Below, one piece after another: positions 28,322-37,182 of a stretch of DNA of 64,000 nt. A model generated the notes under the pieces. It saw nothing but the letters and a program-made list of their open reading frames with translations. It did no database searches and was not told the DNA's origin. Position 1 is the stretch's first letter. The number at the start of each line of letters is the position of its first letter. This DNA comes from Planctomycetaceae bacterium (GTDB lineage Bacteria > Planctomycetota > Phycisphaerae > UBA1845 > UTPLA1), in NCBI GenBank assembly GCA_011525745.1, contig WYBU01000091.1, positions 17,809-81,808 of the forward strand, given 5' to 3'. The position numbers and the translations under genes were made by a program.

Positions 28322-29284
28322 ATGAGCGAACTGCTTCCCACACTCGAAACGCTGCTGGCCGACGCCGAGGCCGGGCGGCCGGCGGCGCTGTGCACGGTCG
28401 TCGAGACGCGCGGCTCGACGCCGCAGTGTCCGGGGGCGACGCTGCTGGTGCGCGGCGACATGAGCACCGTCGGCACGCTGGGCGGCGGCTGCGTCGAGGC
28501 CGAGGTCCGCCAGCGCGCCTTCGAATTGCTGCTGCGCGGCGGCAGCGGATTGCTCGACTACGTGCTCGATCACGATTTCGGCTGGGACGACGGCCTGATC
28601 TGCGGCGGACGCATGTTCGTCGCCGTGCGCGCGGTTTCGGCGCCGGCCGACCTCGCGCCGTTACGCGAAGCGGTTGAATCGGCACGGAGACGGCGGCCGG
28701 CGGCGTTCCCCATCGTGGTCGATCACGAGGGCCGGCGGCTGCGTTACACGGTCCATCTCGAAGTGCCGCCGACGCTGCTGATTGCCGGCGCGGGGCACGT
28801 CGGCCGTGCGCTGGCGCGGCTGGCGGTCGACCTCGATTTTCACGTGGTCGTCATCGACGACCGGTCGGACTTCGCTTCGGCGCAGCGCTTCGACCCGCGT
28901 GTGGAACTGATCGTGCGCGACATCGCCGCGGCGCTGCGCGACTATCCGATCGACGCGGGCTGCCACGTGGTGATCGTCACGCGCGGCCATCAGCACGACG
29001 AGCAGGCGCTGGAGGCGGTGGTGCGGCGCGAGGCGGGCTACGTGGGCCTGATCGGCAGCAAGCGGAAGTCACGCATGATCTTCGACGATCTTCGCGAGAT
29101 GGGCGTTTCGGAGGAACAGATCGCGCGCGTCCGGACGCCGATCGGGCTGGACATTTCGGCGGTGACGGTTCCGGAGATCGCGCTGAGCATCGCGGCGGAG
29201 CTGGTGCAGGCGCGGCGGACCAAGCTGCCGAAGCTGGTCGAAGGACCGGTGGACGAGGCGGCGTCGAACGAGTCGCGCGCGTGA
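28322..29284 (+). CDS. xdhC: XdhC family molybdenum-cofactor maturation protein
   Basis: About 320 residues. XdhC proteins bind molybdenum cofactor, help its sulfuration and deliver it to xanthine dehydrogenase-type enzymes. The N-terminal XdhC/CoxI domain has CTVVETRGSTPQCPGATLLV and GTLGGGCVEAEV; the C-terminal Rossmann-type domain has LLIAGAGHVGRALARLA and VTRGHQHDEQAL, YVGLIGSKRK and PIGLDISAVTVPEIALSIAAE. These are all expected family motifs. The ATG at 28322 is preferred over an in-frame TTG 9 nt upstream; neither has a strong ribosome binding site. It is the natural partner of the fused hydroxylase at 24854-27679 and may also serve the three-subunit enzyme at 33-37 kb. Confidence 0.92.
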   Translation: MSELLPTLETLLADAEAGRPAALCTVVETRGSTPQCPGATLLVRGDMSTVGTLGGGCVEAEVRQRAFELLLRGGSGLLDYVLDHDFGWDDGLICGGRMFVAVRAVSAPADLAPLREAVESARRRRPAAFPIVVDHEGRRLRYTVHLEVPPTLLIAGAGHVGRALARLAVDLDFHVVVIDDRSDFASAQRFDPRVELIVRDIAAALRDYPIDAGCHVVIVTRGHQHDEQALEAVVRREAGYVGLIGSKRKSRMIFDDLREMGVSEEQIARVRTPIGLDISAVTVPEIALSIAAELVQARRTKLPKLVEGPVDEAASNESRA

Positions 29285-29339
29285 AGGATCGGCAGGACAA
29301 TCGAGCACTCGGCGTTGACGAAACGTGTCTCGCGCCGAG

Positions 29340-29574
29340 CGTTCACCGCGGCGCTGGCGCTTGCGGCTCGGATCAGTTGGTCCGCATGGCGGAGCCTACG
29401 CACGGGCTGCCAGCTCGTGCCACGCGAGGACAACACGGCCAAGCCCTCGCGAGGAGCGTTGATTCGCGGTGTTGCGACATGGGGCGCGAGGGCTCGACCG
29501 TGCCACCCGGCAGGCTGACTGTTGCGCCGGCGCTTGCGGCTCGGAAGAGATGGTCCGCACGGCGGACCCTACGA
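29340..29574. repeat. paired intergenic repeats
   Basis: GGCGCTTGCGGCTCGGA occurs at about 29354-29370 and again at about 29528-29544, each followed by TGGTCCGCA(T/C)GGCGGA and CCTACG. Between them lies CACGGGCTGCCAGCTCGTGC (29401-29420) and inverted copies of a CCAAGCCCTCGCGAGGA-type unit. A related, reversed unit lies at about 10496-10520. No gene was recognised in 29285-29574. Confidence 0.65.
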
Positions 29575-30054
29575 TCAGATCGCGCGATTGGTCGTGCGAC
29601 CGGTCTCGTTGGTCAGCAGCGCCGGTCCGGCGCGCTCGGCGGTCTCGGCGTCGGACGTGTCCTTGTGGATGCATTCGGCGATGACGCGCGTCGTGACGTC
29701 GTTGAGAAAGCGCCGAAGTGTGTCATGAAGTTCCTGGTACTCGGGCCACAGCGTGGAGTCGACAAACGATTTGGGCATGCGCGCCATGACGGTCGTGTGC
29801 CGCTGTCCGCGATAGCGATAGGGGCGTATGTCGTAGCGCCGCAGCAGCGCCATAAACAACTGTTTCGACCAGTCGTCCCGCAGATGAAACGCGTATTCGA
29901 TGGCCGCGTCGGACGCTTGCAGGCCGCGTAGTCTTTCGCGGATGCGATCCATCGCCGCCGCCGCCGCGACGCGCTCGCCGGCGTGCGACGTGCCCGCAAA
30001 CAACGCTTCGATCCGTCGCAGTTTTTCGATCAGTTGTCGTTCCGATTCGGTCAT
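29575..30054 (-). CDS. conserved hypothetical protein, DUF2786-like N-terminus
   Basis: A 159-residue soluble protein. The N-terminus (EKLRRIEALFAGTSHAGERVAAAAAMDRIRERL) has the helix pattern of DUF2786-type proteins: a KI(R)xLxALA-like helix followed by an Ala-rich helix. The middle (LFMALLRRYDIRPYRYRGQR followed by TTVMARMPKSFVDSTLWPE) and the C-terminus (LRRFLNDVTTRVIAECI) look like conserved protein. No catalytic motif is evident. The ATG at 30054 is chosen because sequence upstream in frame is not protein-like; GGAGG lies about 13 nt upstream. It is flanked by repeats on its downstream side and stands alone. Confidence 0.7.
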   Translation of the reverse strand: MTESERQLIEKLRRIEALFAGTSHAGERVAAAAAMDRIRERLRGLQASDAAIEYAFHLRDDWSKQLFMALLRRYDIRPYRYRGQRHTTVMARMPKSFVDSTLWPEYQELHDTLRRFLNDVTTRVIAECIHKDTSDAETAERAGPALLTNETGRTTNRAI

Positions 30055-30891
30055 GAGCGAAGCGTTCCTCCGTCGCGCGGACGAGTGCAGGGTAGTGGAA
30101 AAAACGTGCCGGCGGAATCCCGTCGTCTGGCCTGGGGCCATTCCGAGATCTGGGCGCGTAATATCACAAGTCGAGCGCGAGACACGAACGGCCTTGGGGT
30201 CGGTTTGACCGAGACGTAGCAGTCCGGAAGCACGACTTGAGGCGGCGCCGGCTGCCGCACACACGACAAATTAGTCGGACGATGTCGTCGCCTGCGATGC
30301 CTCGTCCGTGACCGCCGTATTCGGCGGGCGGCAACTTCGTGTGACGTGCGGTGATATTGGGTGAATGCGGTTTGGACTCTGCGTACGCCTTAACCGTCCG
30401 CAATTGCCTGCGGATCGTTTGGAATTAGGCGTGAGCTCGGAACGGACATTCTTATTACGACATAAAGGTCCGACGGTGGAACGATAAAAGATGAAACCAA
30501 TCCACGAATTCCGCGGATTTTCCTTGCCCGGCCGACGAGGCCCGGGTACGATCAGGTCCTAGTACGCTGGAGAGGGGCGAGGCTCCGCTTGCCCTCAATG
30601 TAACCGGCTCACTTACGACCCGATCTTTGTTTGCGTCGCCTCCTCGCTTGCGACGCACGCCGGTTTCCGCACGGCGGAGCATTTTCGGCGGTCTTTTCCG
30701 TTTTTGATGTGCGGCCTGCCAACGTACTGAGCGGGTGCGAATGCGCCCTTGTTTGATACTCGTTCGATTTGTTCGAGATCGCATGCCCTGAAAGCGACCA
30801 AGCGCGCGCCGACGTGCGATCATCGCGGCGCGATTCACGACGATTCCGACGTCTCTTTCACGTAAGTGCCGCTGGGCACGAGGAGGTACTC
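30055..30891. other. long intergenic region upstream of the first PEP-CTERM-like gene
   Basis: No coding region was recognised on either strand in these roughly 840 bases. Open frames present are Arg/Ser-rich and lack protein-like composition. GAGGCTCCGCTTGCCCTCAA at about 30579-30598 has the look of further dispersed repeats. The promoter of the secreted-protein gene should lie in its right part, but I cannot place it. Confidence 0.4.
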
Positions 30892-31608
30892 ATGAGGAAA
30901 GGAATGTGTGTGGTGCTCGGTCTGACACTGGCATTCACGGTCAGCGCTCAGGCACAAGTGTGGGATGAACTGGCCGACGGCGGCGGCGACGCCGGCGATG
31001 TGTTGCCGCTTCAGCAGACTCCCGGGCCGCCGGACGTGCCGTTGGTCGCAATCACGGGAACCATTGATTCGTCAACGGACGTTGATTGCTACAGCATTTT
31101 CATTCCGGCGCCGACGGCATTCTTCGCCACGACCGTGGGGACGCCGGGAACGCTGAGCGACACGCAACTGTTCCTGTTCGACAAGCGCCTCGATCCGACC
31201 GGCGCCGGGCCGCTGGGCATCATCATGAATGATGATCACCCCGGTGGTGGGACGCTTCGTTCCACGCTCACCGGCGGCGTCGGTGTTTCCGGCCCGGAAG
31301 ACTTCGGGTCTGTTCCTGCGCCGGGTTCGTACATGCTGTGCGTAACCGGATTCAACCGCGATCCGGTCAGTCCCGGCGGGACGATCTGGGCGCCCGGATC
31401 GGTCGGCGGCTCGTTTGCCTGGGAAAGCGAACCGATCGGTCCGTATGCAGGTCCCGGCGCTCCCGGCCCGCATATCGGCTGGACGGGATCTACCGGCACC
31501 GGTACCTACTTCATCGAACTGGGCGGCGTTGCGACAAAGCCCGAACCTGGGACGCTGAGCCTTTTGGCGCTCGGTGGTTTGGCGCTACTGCGGCGACGGC
31601 GGTCGTAG
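30892..31608 (+). CDS. PEP-CTERM-like secreted protein, tandem paralog 1
   Basis: A 238-residue exported protein. It has a signal peptide (MRKGMCVVLGLTLAFTVSAQAQ), a beta-sandwich-like body with ITGTIDSSTDVDCYSIFIP, LSDTQLFLFDKRLDP and GSYMLCVTGFNRDPVS, resembling bacterial pre-peptidase C-terminal-type domains, and a C-terminal sorting signal: PEPGTLSLLALGG, hydrophobic stretch, then LLRRRRS. PEP-CTERM proteins are processed and anchored by an exosortase/archaeosortase system. AGGAGG at 30881-30886 is 5 nt before the ATG. The neighbour at 32476-33186 is a close paralog and even the 5' flank GGCACGAGGAGGTA is shared, so the duplication included the ribosome binding site. Confidence 0.88.
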   Translation: MRKGMCVVLGLTLAFTVSAQAQVWDELADGGGDAGDVLPLQQTPGPPDVPLVAITGTIDSSTDVDCYSIFIPAPTAFFATTVGTPGTLSDTQLFLFDKRLDPTGAGPLGIIMNDDHPGGGTLRSTLTGGVGVSGPEDFGSVPAPGSYMLCVTGFNRDPVSPGGTIWAPGSVGGSFAWESEPIGPYAGPGAPGPHIGWTGSTGTGTYFIELGGVATKPEPGTLSLLALGGLALLRRRRS

Positions 31609-31696
31609 TGTGACGTAGCGTGCGACTGCGATGCAGGCGCTCTGTGGGCGCCATGTGTGGTTTGCGCGCTGTGACAACCAAATCGAATGTTCGCGC

Positions 31697-31725
31697 AACG
31701 GGCAGGTCAAATCGACCTGCCCGTT
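31697..31725 (+). terminator. Rho-independent terminator after PEP-CTERM-like gene 1
   Basis: AACGGGCAGGTC (31697-31708) pairs perfectly with GACCTGCCCGTT (31714-31725) around an AAATC loop, a 12-bp stem, followed by GTCGTTTTCG. Position, stem and T run fit an intrinsic terminator. Confidence 0.88.
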
Positions 31726-32475
31726 GTCGTTTTCGCGTATCCTTTTGTGCGACTGGCACGGCATGCCTGCTGGCTGCCTGGCTTGAAGCCACCTGTGATT
31801 CAAACAGTTGCACGATCGTCGCGGGGACGAGCGTAGGCGATCCGCCGCCAAATCTGACAGCGAGTAACTGAAATAGAAACCGCGGGCTGCGCACGCGATC
31901 GGCGCATAAGGACGGAGCATAGTCGATTCAGAAACATACGTGATCGACGCCGATTGTGTGCACCGGGCCAGGCGATGGGTGGTAGTTGCGTGTGTGCCAC
32001 GCACCTCGCAACACGGCTCCGCCGCGTACTTGAGCTTTCTATTGGCCTTCGGTGGTTTACGTCGGAAATGGAATGCGATGTCATGCTTGTTTATAGATAT
32101 TACGATCCAATAGAGTCTTGTCATATGCATTTGTACCCGCAAGTCAGGCGGAATTCTCTTGCATTGTCGAGGATGTTCAGATATCATTACAACTGGATAA
32201 AGTTGGAGAGATGGGTTTAGGGTCACATTGCGTTCTCTGATTCAGGTCGATGTCGCTCGCGTCTTTTCACGCCGGTTCATTTTCTTCGATTGCGACGGCC
32301 GAGCGACGGATGGCAATTCGGCCATAGCGCCCGATTGAGTCCCGTTCGAAGTCATCACAAGGTTGTCATTTGAGCGATGGTGCGCGCGGCGGAGTGCAAC
32401 TGCGCTGTTGCGTCATGTTTGTGCGGTCAATGCCTGGTCTCTTTCAAATGTGCCGAATGGCACGAGGAGGTATTT
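31726..32475. other. intergenic between the tandem PEP-CTERM-like genes
   Basis: No gene was recognised. The part from about 32040 to 32220 is clearly less GC-rich than the surroundings (for example TGTTTATAGATATTACGATC at 32086-32105), which may reflect promoter or transferred DNA. The last 15 bases repeat the GGCACGAGGAGGTA sequence that precedes paralog 1. Confidence 0.45.
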
Positions 32476-33186
32476 ATGAGAAAAGGTATGTGTCTGGCTC
32501 TCGGCCTGACGCTGGCTTTGACTGTCGGTGCGCAGGCACAGGTCTGGGATGAATTGGTGAACGGTGGCGGCGACGCGGGTGATCTGCTGCCATTTCAGCA
32601 GACGCCGGGCCCGCCGGGCGTACCACTGGCCGCGATCACGGGCACGATTGCGACGTCGACCGACGTGGACTGCTACAGCATTTTTGTTCCGTTGCCGCCG
32701 GCCTTCGGCGCCTCGACCGTGGGCACGCCCGGCACGCTGAGCGACACGCAATTGTTCCTGTTCGACAAGCGCATCGGGCCGGCCGGCGGGCCATTGGGCA
32801 TCCTGCACAACGACGACTCGCCCGCGGGCGGGACCGTGCGATCGGCGCTGACGGGCCTGCCCGGTGTAACGGGTGCAGGCGATCTGGGCATTGTGCCCAT
32901 TCCGGGATCGTACATGTTGTGCATCAGTGCTTTTGACGTCGACCCGGTCAGTCCGGGCGGCGCCATCTGGGCGGATGCGGTGGCCCCATTCGCATTCGCC
33001 TGGGAGAACGCACCGGTGGGCGCCTTTGCAGGACCCGGCGCGCCCGGCCCCCACACGGGTTGGATCGGCGCTGGAGCGACCGGCACGTACACCATTGCGT
33101 TGGCCGGTGTGGCCACGAAACCTGAGCCGGGAACGCTCAGCCTGTTGGCGCTTGGCGGGATGGCGCTGTTGCGCCGGCGTCGGTAG
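32476..33186 (+). CDS. PEP-CTERM-like secreted protein, tandem paralog 2
   Basis: A 236-residue exported protein, closely similar along its whole length to the product of 30892-31608. It has the signal peptide MRKGMCLALGLTLALTVGAQAQ, the body motifs VWDELVNGGGDAGDLLPFQQ, TDVDCYSIFVP, LSDTQLFLFDKR and GSYMLCISAFDVDPVS, and a PEPGTLSLLALGG...LLRRRR tail. AGGAGG at 32465-32470 is 5 nt before the ATG. The two differ mostly in the middle loops (for example around the SVPAPGSYM / IVPIPGSYM segment), as expected for duplicated surface proteins. Function beyond export and anchoring is unknown. Confidence 0.88.
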   Translation: MRKGMCLALGLTLALTVGAQAQVWDELVNGGGDAGDLLPFQQTPGPPGVPLAAITGTIATSTDVDCYSIFVPLPPAFGASTVGTPGTLSDTQLFLFDKRIGPAGGPLGILHNDDSPAGGTVRSALTGLPGVTGAGDLGIVPIPGSYMLCISAFDVDPVSPGGAIWADAVAPFAFAWENAPVGAFAGPGAPGPHTGWIGAGATGTYTIALAGVATKPEPGTLSLLALGGMALLRRRR

Positions 33187-33276
33187 CAGAAGCGGTCGCG
33201 CGGTTTGGGGCATTGGCCCGGCATTGAGTCATCGGGAACGCCTCGCGCCGAAACGGGAAGCGCGCATTCACGTTTG

Positions 33277-33302
33277 ACGGGCCGTTCCGCGGACCGGCCC
33301 GT
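33277..33302. terminator. terminator-like hairpin between convergent genes
   Basis: ACGGGCCG (33277-33284) pairs with CGGCCCGT (33295-33302); the loop itself contains palindromic TCCGCGGA. It lies between the end of the second PEP-CTERM-like gene (33186) and the end of the FAD-subunit gene (33362) and may serve both strands. A short T run (GCTTTTGAG) follows about 14 nt later on the plus strand. Confidence 0.6.
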
Positions 33303-33361
33303 TGGCGTGATGTGCTTTTGAGAGTTCTTAGAACGGCGTGTGAAGTGAGCGAGCGCTGCGC

Positions 33362-34192
33362 TCAGGCGTTGGCGGGCCCCGGCATGAACGGGGCGAAGTA
33401 CAGGAGGCGCGCCAGCACGTTCAGGCGGTAATCCGCGGTCGAGCGCAAATCGTCGATGGGCGAGATGTCCCGGACGACGATTGCGCGCAGCTCCTCGGGG
33501 CCGGTTGGGTGCAGGCCGGATTCCAGCGCCGCTTCCATGTTGCGGCAGCGACACACGAACGGCGCGACGCTGTTGGCGACGACTCGCCAGCCGGCTTCGC
33601 CATGCACGACGGCCACGCCCACTTTGGTGATGGCCTGCGCCTGTCGCGCGCCGACCTTGTGGAACCAATGGACGTCGCGGCGCTGACGCGGCAGCCGAAT
33701 CGCCAGAATCAGTTCGTCCGCGGCCCGGCGCGTCTGCTTGTAGCCTGTGTAATAGTCGCACAGCGGCACGGTACGCCGGCCGCGCCGTGAACCGAGCACG
33801 ACTTCGGCGTCGTAGGCGATCATGACCGGCACACCATCGGCGGCGGGCGAGGCGTTGGCGACGTTGCCGGCCCAGGTGCCGCGCGTTTGTATCTGAATCG
33901 CGCCGACCTGGCGGGCGGCATCGATCAACAGCGGGAATTCGCCGGCGATGGGCGCGTACGTGATGACGTCCCAATAGGTCGTCAGCGCGCCGAGTTCCAG
34001 GTGACCATCGGTCATGCGCATCGGCGCAAGTTCGGCGTGCAGGCGCGAGAGGTCGAGCAGCGACAGATTGTCCTTCGGTCGATGAGGCCACGAGACGAGC
34101 AAGTCGGTTCCGCCGGCCACGGGCGTCAGGGTCGCGTCGCCTGCGAGCAGGTCGAGCGCTTCGGACAGGCAATGGGGCGTCAGCACGCGCAC
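33362..34192 (-). CDS. FAD-binding subunit of xanthine dehydrogenase/aldehyde oxidase-type enzyme
   Basis: A 276-residue flavoprotein subunit. The FAD-binding PCMH-type domain is shown by LTPVAGGTDLLVSWPHR near the N-terminus, then LELGALTTYWDV and QTRGTWAGNVANASPAADGVPV, the pyrophosphate-binding signature of this family; the C-terminal CO_deh_flav domain has FHKVGARQAQAITKVGVAV. The subunit passes electrons from the 2Fe-2S subunit to NAD or another acceptor. Translation probably starts at GTG 34192, 4 nt after the stop of the 2Fe-2S gene; an ATG closer to that stop is out of frame. Last gene of the three-gene operon 36882-33362. Confidence 0.92.
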   Translation of the reverse strand: MRVLTPHCLSEALDLLAGDATLTPVAGGTDLLVSWPHRPKDNLSLLDLSRLHAELAPMRMTDGHLELGALTTYWDVITYAPIAGEFPLLIDAARQVGAIQIQTRGTWAGNVANASPAADGVPVMIAYDAEVVLGSRRGRRTVPLCDYYTGYKQTRRAADELILAIRLPRQRRDVHWFHKVGARQAQAITKVGVAVVHGEAGWRVVANSVAPFVCRCRNMEAALESGLHPTGPEELRAIVVRDISPIDDLRSTADYRLNVLARLLYFAPFMPGPANA

Positions 34193-34196
34193 GGCA

Positions 34197-34676
34197 TCAA
34201 CTCTCTTGGTCCCGCAGCGACGCCGCCGCGCATTTCAGCGATGTCTCGACGCCGGCGACAATGCCGTCGTAGCCGGTGCAGCGGCAGAGGTTGCCGCTCA
34301 TCAATTCGCGCAGATCGAACCCGCCGACGATGTCACGATGGTGCATCAGCCAGCGGATGGTCATGACCACGCCAGGCGTGCAGGCCCCGCACTGCGAAGC
34401 GCCCGTGCGGTTGAGCAGTTCGGCCAGTTCGGGGGGCGTGGATTCGACGGTTTCGATGGCGCGCCCGGCGGCCTGAAAGGCGGGCACGAGGCAGGAATTC
34501 ACGGGCAGTCCGTCCATCAGCACGGTGCACGCTCCGCACTCGCCCTCGCCGCAGCCTTCCTTCGTGCCGGGGCACGCGAGGTCGTAGCGCAGCACGTCGA
34601 GCAGCCGCGCGTCGAGGGGCACGCGGCAGGCGACGGGGCGGCCGTTCAACTGGAATGAAAGCTCAATGTCGTCCAT
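34197..34676 (-). CDS. 2Fe-2S subunit of xanthine dehydrogenase/aldehyde oxidase-type enzyme
   Basis: A 159-residue iron-sulfur subunit with two 2Fe-2S clusters. The plant-ferredoxin-type cluster has [18 protein letters not shown] and a following Cys in NSCLVPAF; the second cluster in the helical domain has QCGACTPG and [10 protein letters not shown]. It relays electrons from the molybdenum site to FAD. The gene overlaps the end of the large-subunit gene by 14 bp and is followed 4 nt later by the FAD-subunit gene, so the three are translationally linked. Length and motif spacing are typical of the family. Confidence 0.95.
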   Translation of the reverse strand: MDDIELSFQLNGRPVACRVPLDARLLDVLRYDLACPGTKEGCGEGECGACTVLMDGLPVNSCLVPAFQAAGRAIETVESTPPELAELLNRTGASQCGACTPGVVMTIRWLMHHRDIVGGFDLRELMSGNLCRCTGYDGIVAGVETSLKCAAASLRDQES

Positions 34677-36882
34677 GTTGGCGGCTGTGTAACTCCATCA
34701 AATCCTCGGGCGTCATGGGTATTTCGCGCACGACCGCGCGGGTGGCGCGGCAGACGGCGTTGATGACGGCCGGGGCGGGGCCGTCGATCGGAAGCTCGCC
34801 GATGCCCTTGGCGCCGCGCGGACCGTAGGGCGAGGGCTGTTCGTCGAAGAACACGCGAATGGGCGGCAGGTCGGCACAGCCGGGAATAATGTAATTGGTC
34901 ATCTGGGCGTTCTTCATCGCGCCATCTTCGAGTGCCACCTTTTCGTACAAGGCCCATCCGATTCCCTGGGCCACGCCGCCCTGCACCTGGCCGCGCGCCA
35001 GCGTCGGATTGACCACGCGGCCGATTTCCTGCAATGCGACGTAATCGGTCACGCGCGTCGCGAACGTGCGCAGGTCGACTTCGACTTCGGCGACGTGCAC
35101 GGCCCAGGCGAAGCCGGCGTAGGCGTCGCCGCGATAGTGCTTCTCATCCCACTGGATCGTATCGGGTTTCACGTACCTGGCCCGGCCGCGCAAGGTCGTA
35201 CCGGGCCGGCGCGCGTGCCAGTCGCGAATTCGCTCACCCGGCGACGCGGTTCCCTGCGCCGCGAAGGCGCCGAGCTGCGCCGCCAGATCGTCGCACGCCT
35301 GCTCGACCAGCCTGCCGACGACCATCGCCGTCCGGCTGGCGACGGTCGGTCCGCTGTTGGGCACGCGGCTGGTGTCGGGCTGCGCCACGCAAACGGCATC
35401 GGTCGAAACGCCGAGCCGATCGGCGGCGATCTGCGCGAGAATCGTCGTGGTGCCCTGGCCCATGTCGGTCTGAGCCGTCTGTACCTCGACGCGCCCATCC
35501 GGCAGTCCCTCGACCCAGACTTCGGATGCCAGATAGGTTTCGCCCGCGCCGGTGAAGCCGGAGCCGTGCTGGAAGCACGCGAAGCCGATGCCGCGACGCA
35601 TATAGCCGTGTTGCGCGTTGAACCCGGCGTGCTCGCTCTTCTTCTTTGTGTAATCCGCGTGCATCAGAGCGTTGTCGAGCAGGGCGACCAGATCGGTGTC
35701 GTCGCGGAAGACCTGGCCGGTGGCCAACGTGTCACCCGGCTTCAACAGATTGCGACGGCGCAACTCGGCTGGGTCGAGGCCGAGGCGATCGGCGATGACG
35801 TCCATGTGGCGCTCGATGGCGAACAGCGTTTGCGGCGCTCCGAAACCGCGAAACGCGCCGTAGGGCGTCGAGTTGGTCAGCCGCGTTTCGCCGTGAATGT
35901 GGATATGTTCGCACCGGTAGGGACCGGCCGCGTGGATGGTTCCGCGGCTGAGCACGACCGGCGAGAGCGTCACGTACGCACCGCCGTCCATCAAAACGCT
36001 AACTTCCATCGCCAATAGCCGTCCGTCGCGGTCCGCCGCGGTGCGATGGCGAATGCGGGCGGGGTGGCGCTTGGGCGTGACCGCCATGTCTTCCTGCCGG
36101 TCGTACACGAACTTGACCGGCCGGCCGGCTTTTTCGGCCAGCAGGGCGGCGTGGACGGCCAGCAGCGAGGGGAAGTCCTCCTTGCCGCCGAAGCCGCCGC
36201 CCACGGGCGTCTGCACGACGCGAAACGCATCGCGCGGCCGGGCGAAGGCGTGCGTCAGCGCGTCGAGCACGTAGTAGGGGCATTGCATCGAGCCGCGGAC
36301 AACGAGACGGTTGTCGGCGTGAAAGGCGAGCATGCCGTTGGTTTCGAGATAGACGTGCTCCTGCGCGCCGGTGACGTACTCGCCCTCGATGACGTACGCT
36401 GCGGATGCGAAAACCGCGGCGGGATCGCCTTTGCGGATGTCGATGCGCTTGAAGACGTTGTCGGCGCCGTACTGAATCAGCTCGGGGGTCAACGGCGTGC
36501 GCGGATCGAACACGGGCGGCAGCGGGTCGACGTCGACGTGAACGGCGTGCAGCGCTTCGCGAACGGCGCGGGGGGAGCGATGGGCGATCAGCGCGATTGG
36601 CTCGTGCTTGTAGCGCACCTCGGTCGCGGCGAGGACGGGCATGTCGACGTCGATGAGCCTGAGCTGATTCGGGCCGGGCAGGTCGCGGTGGTCGACGATG
36701 GTGAACTGCGACCAGTCAATGGACGGATCGAATCGGATGGCGCGAATGCGTCCGCGGGCGACGGGACTGCGGATGGTCACGCCGTGCAGGACGCCGGCGA
36801 TGCGTTCGTCGTCGACGAACGCGGCCGTTCCGAGGAGCTTGGCCGCGCCGTCGAGTCGCGGGATGTCGGCGCCGATGCTCAT
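34663..36882 (-). CDS. molybdopterin-binding large subunit of xanthine dehydrogenase/aldehyde oxidase-type enzyme
   Basis: A 739-residue catalytic subunit that hydroxylates an unknown aldehyde or N-heterocycle at a molybdenum-cytosine- or molybdopterin-type cofactor. The a/b hammerhead domain (about 10-120) is followed by molybdopterin-binding domains with [38 protein letters not shown] and [12 protein letters not shown]. The AFRGFG loop is of the xanthine dehydrogenase kind rather than the AYxCSFR loop of form I CO dehydrogenase. The ATG at 36882 is chosen since homology begins right after it ([17 protein letters not shown]). It heads the operon with the 2Fe-2S and FAD subunits; the order large, small, FAD is less common. 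Confidence 0.93.
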   Translation of the reverse strand: MSIGADIPRLDGAAKLLGTAAFVDDERIAGVLHGVTIRSPVARGRIRAIRFDPSIDWSQFTIVDHRDLPGPNQLRLIDVDMPVLAATEVRYKHEPIALIAHRSPRAVREALHAVHVDVDPLPPVFDPRTPLTPELIQYGADNVFKRIDIRKGDPAAVFASAAYVIEGEYVTGAQEHVYLETNGMLAFHADNRLVVRGSMQCPYYVLDALTHAFARPRDAFRVVQTPVGGGFGGKEDFPSLLAVHAALLAEKAGRPVKFVYDRQEDMAVTPKRHPARIRHRTAADRDGRLLAMEVSVLMDGGAYVTLSPVVLSRGTIHAAGPYRCEHIHIHGETRLTNSTPYGAFRGFGAPQTLFAIERHMDVIADRLGLDPAELRRRNLLKPGDTLATGQVFRDDTDLVALLDNALMHADYTKKKSEHAGFNAQHGYMRRGIGFACFQHGSGFTGAGETYLASEVWVEGLPDGRVEVQTAQTDMGQGTTTILAQIAADRLGVSTDAVCVAQPDTSRVPNSGPTVASRTAMVVGRLVEQACDDLAAQLGAFAAQGTASPGERIRDWHARRPGTTLRGRARYVKPDTIQWDEKHYRGDAYAGFAWAVHVAEVEVDLRTFATRVTDYVALQEIGRVVNPTLARGQVQGGVAQGIGWALYEKVALEDGAMKNAQMTNYIIPGCADLPPIRVFFDEQPSPYGPRGAKGIGELPIDGPAPAVINAVCRATRAVVREIPMTPEDLMELHSRQHGRH

Positions 36883-36889
36883 TCGGGTG

Positions 36890-36895
36890 ATTATA
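36890..36895 (-). promoter_or_regulatory. candidate -10 element of the three-subunit hydroxylase operon
   Basis: A perfect TATAAT (minus strand) ends 7 nt before the ATG at 36882, so transcription could start at or next to the start codon, giving a leaderless or nearly leaderless mRNA. No good -35 hexamer is seen at the usual distance and no ribosome binding site precedes the ATG. Pattern evidence only. Confidence 0.35.
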
Positions 36896-36937
36896 CCGGT
36901 TGATGGCGCGGGCCGTGTGACATGTGATGTTTCCTCG

Positions 36938-37100
36938 TGGCACGGGCTTGCAGCCCGAGAGTGGAACGTGCTCGTGTGAACGCGTATGACGAGTTGCACG
37001 GCTTGATTCGGACAATGTGGCGCGCTTGTTGTAGTCGTTCCAAGGAGCCTGTTTCGCACGGGCTACAAGCCCGTGCCACGCGAGAGAGGTCCGTGCCGCG
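36938..37100. repeat. GGCACGGGCTTGCAGCCCGTG-type palindromic repeats
   Basis: GCACGGGCTTGCAGCCCGAG at about 36940-36958 and GCACGGGCTACAAGCCCGTG at 37057-37076, followed by CCACGCGAGAG, belong to the palindrome family also found at 22160-22179 and 29401-29420. They lie between the divergent hydroxylase operon and rtcB. Confidence 0.7.
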
Positions 37101-37182
37101 CGAGAGGGCAGTGCCACGCGGGTGACGCTATAGTGATGTACCGAACATGCGCGCCGCTGCGCAGAGCGAATCGAGGCGAGTC

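Noticed and set aside
34663..36882. Carbon monoxide dehydrogenase large subunit
   Set aside because: The active-site loop reads AFRGFG, not the AYxCSFR of form I CO dehydrogenase, so the specific CO dehydrogenase name is not supported.
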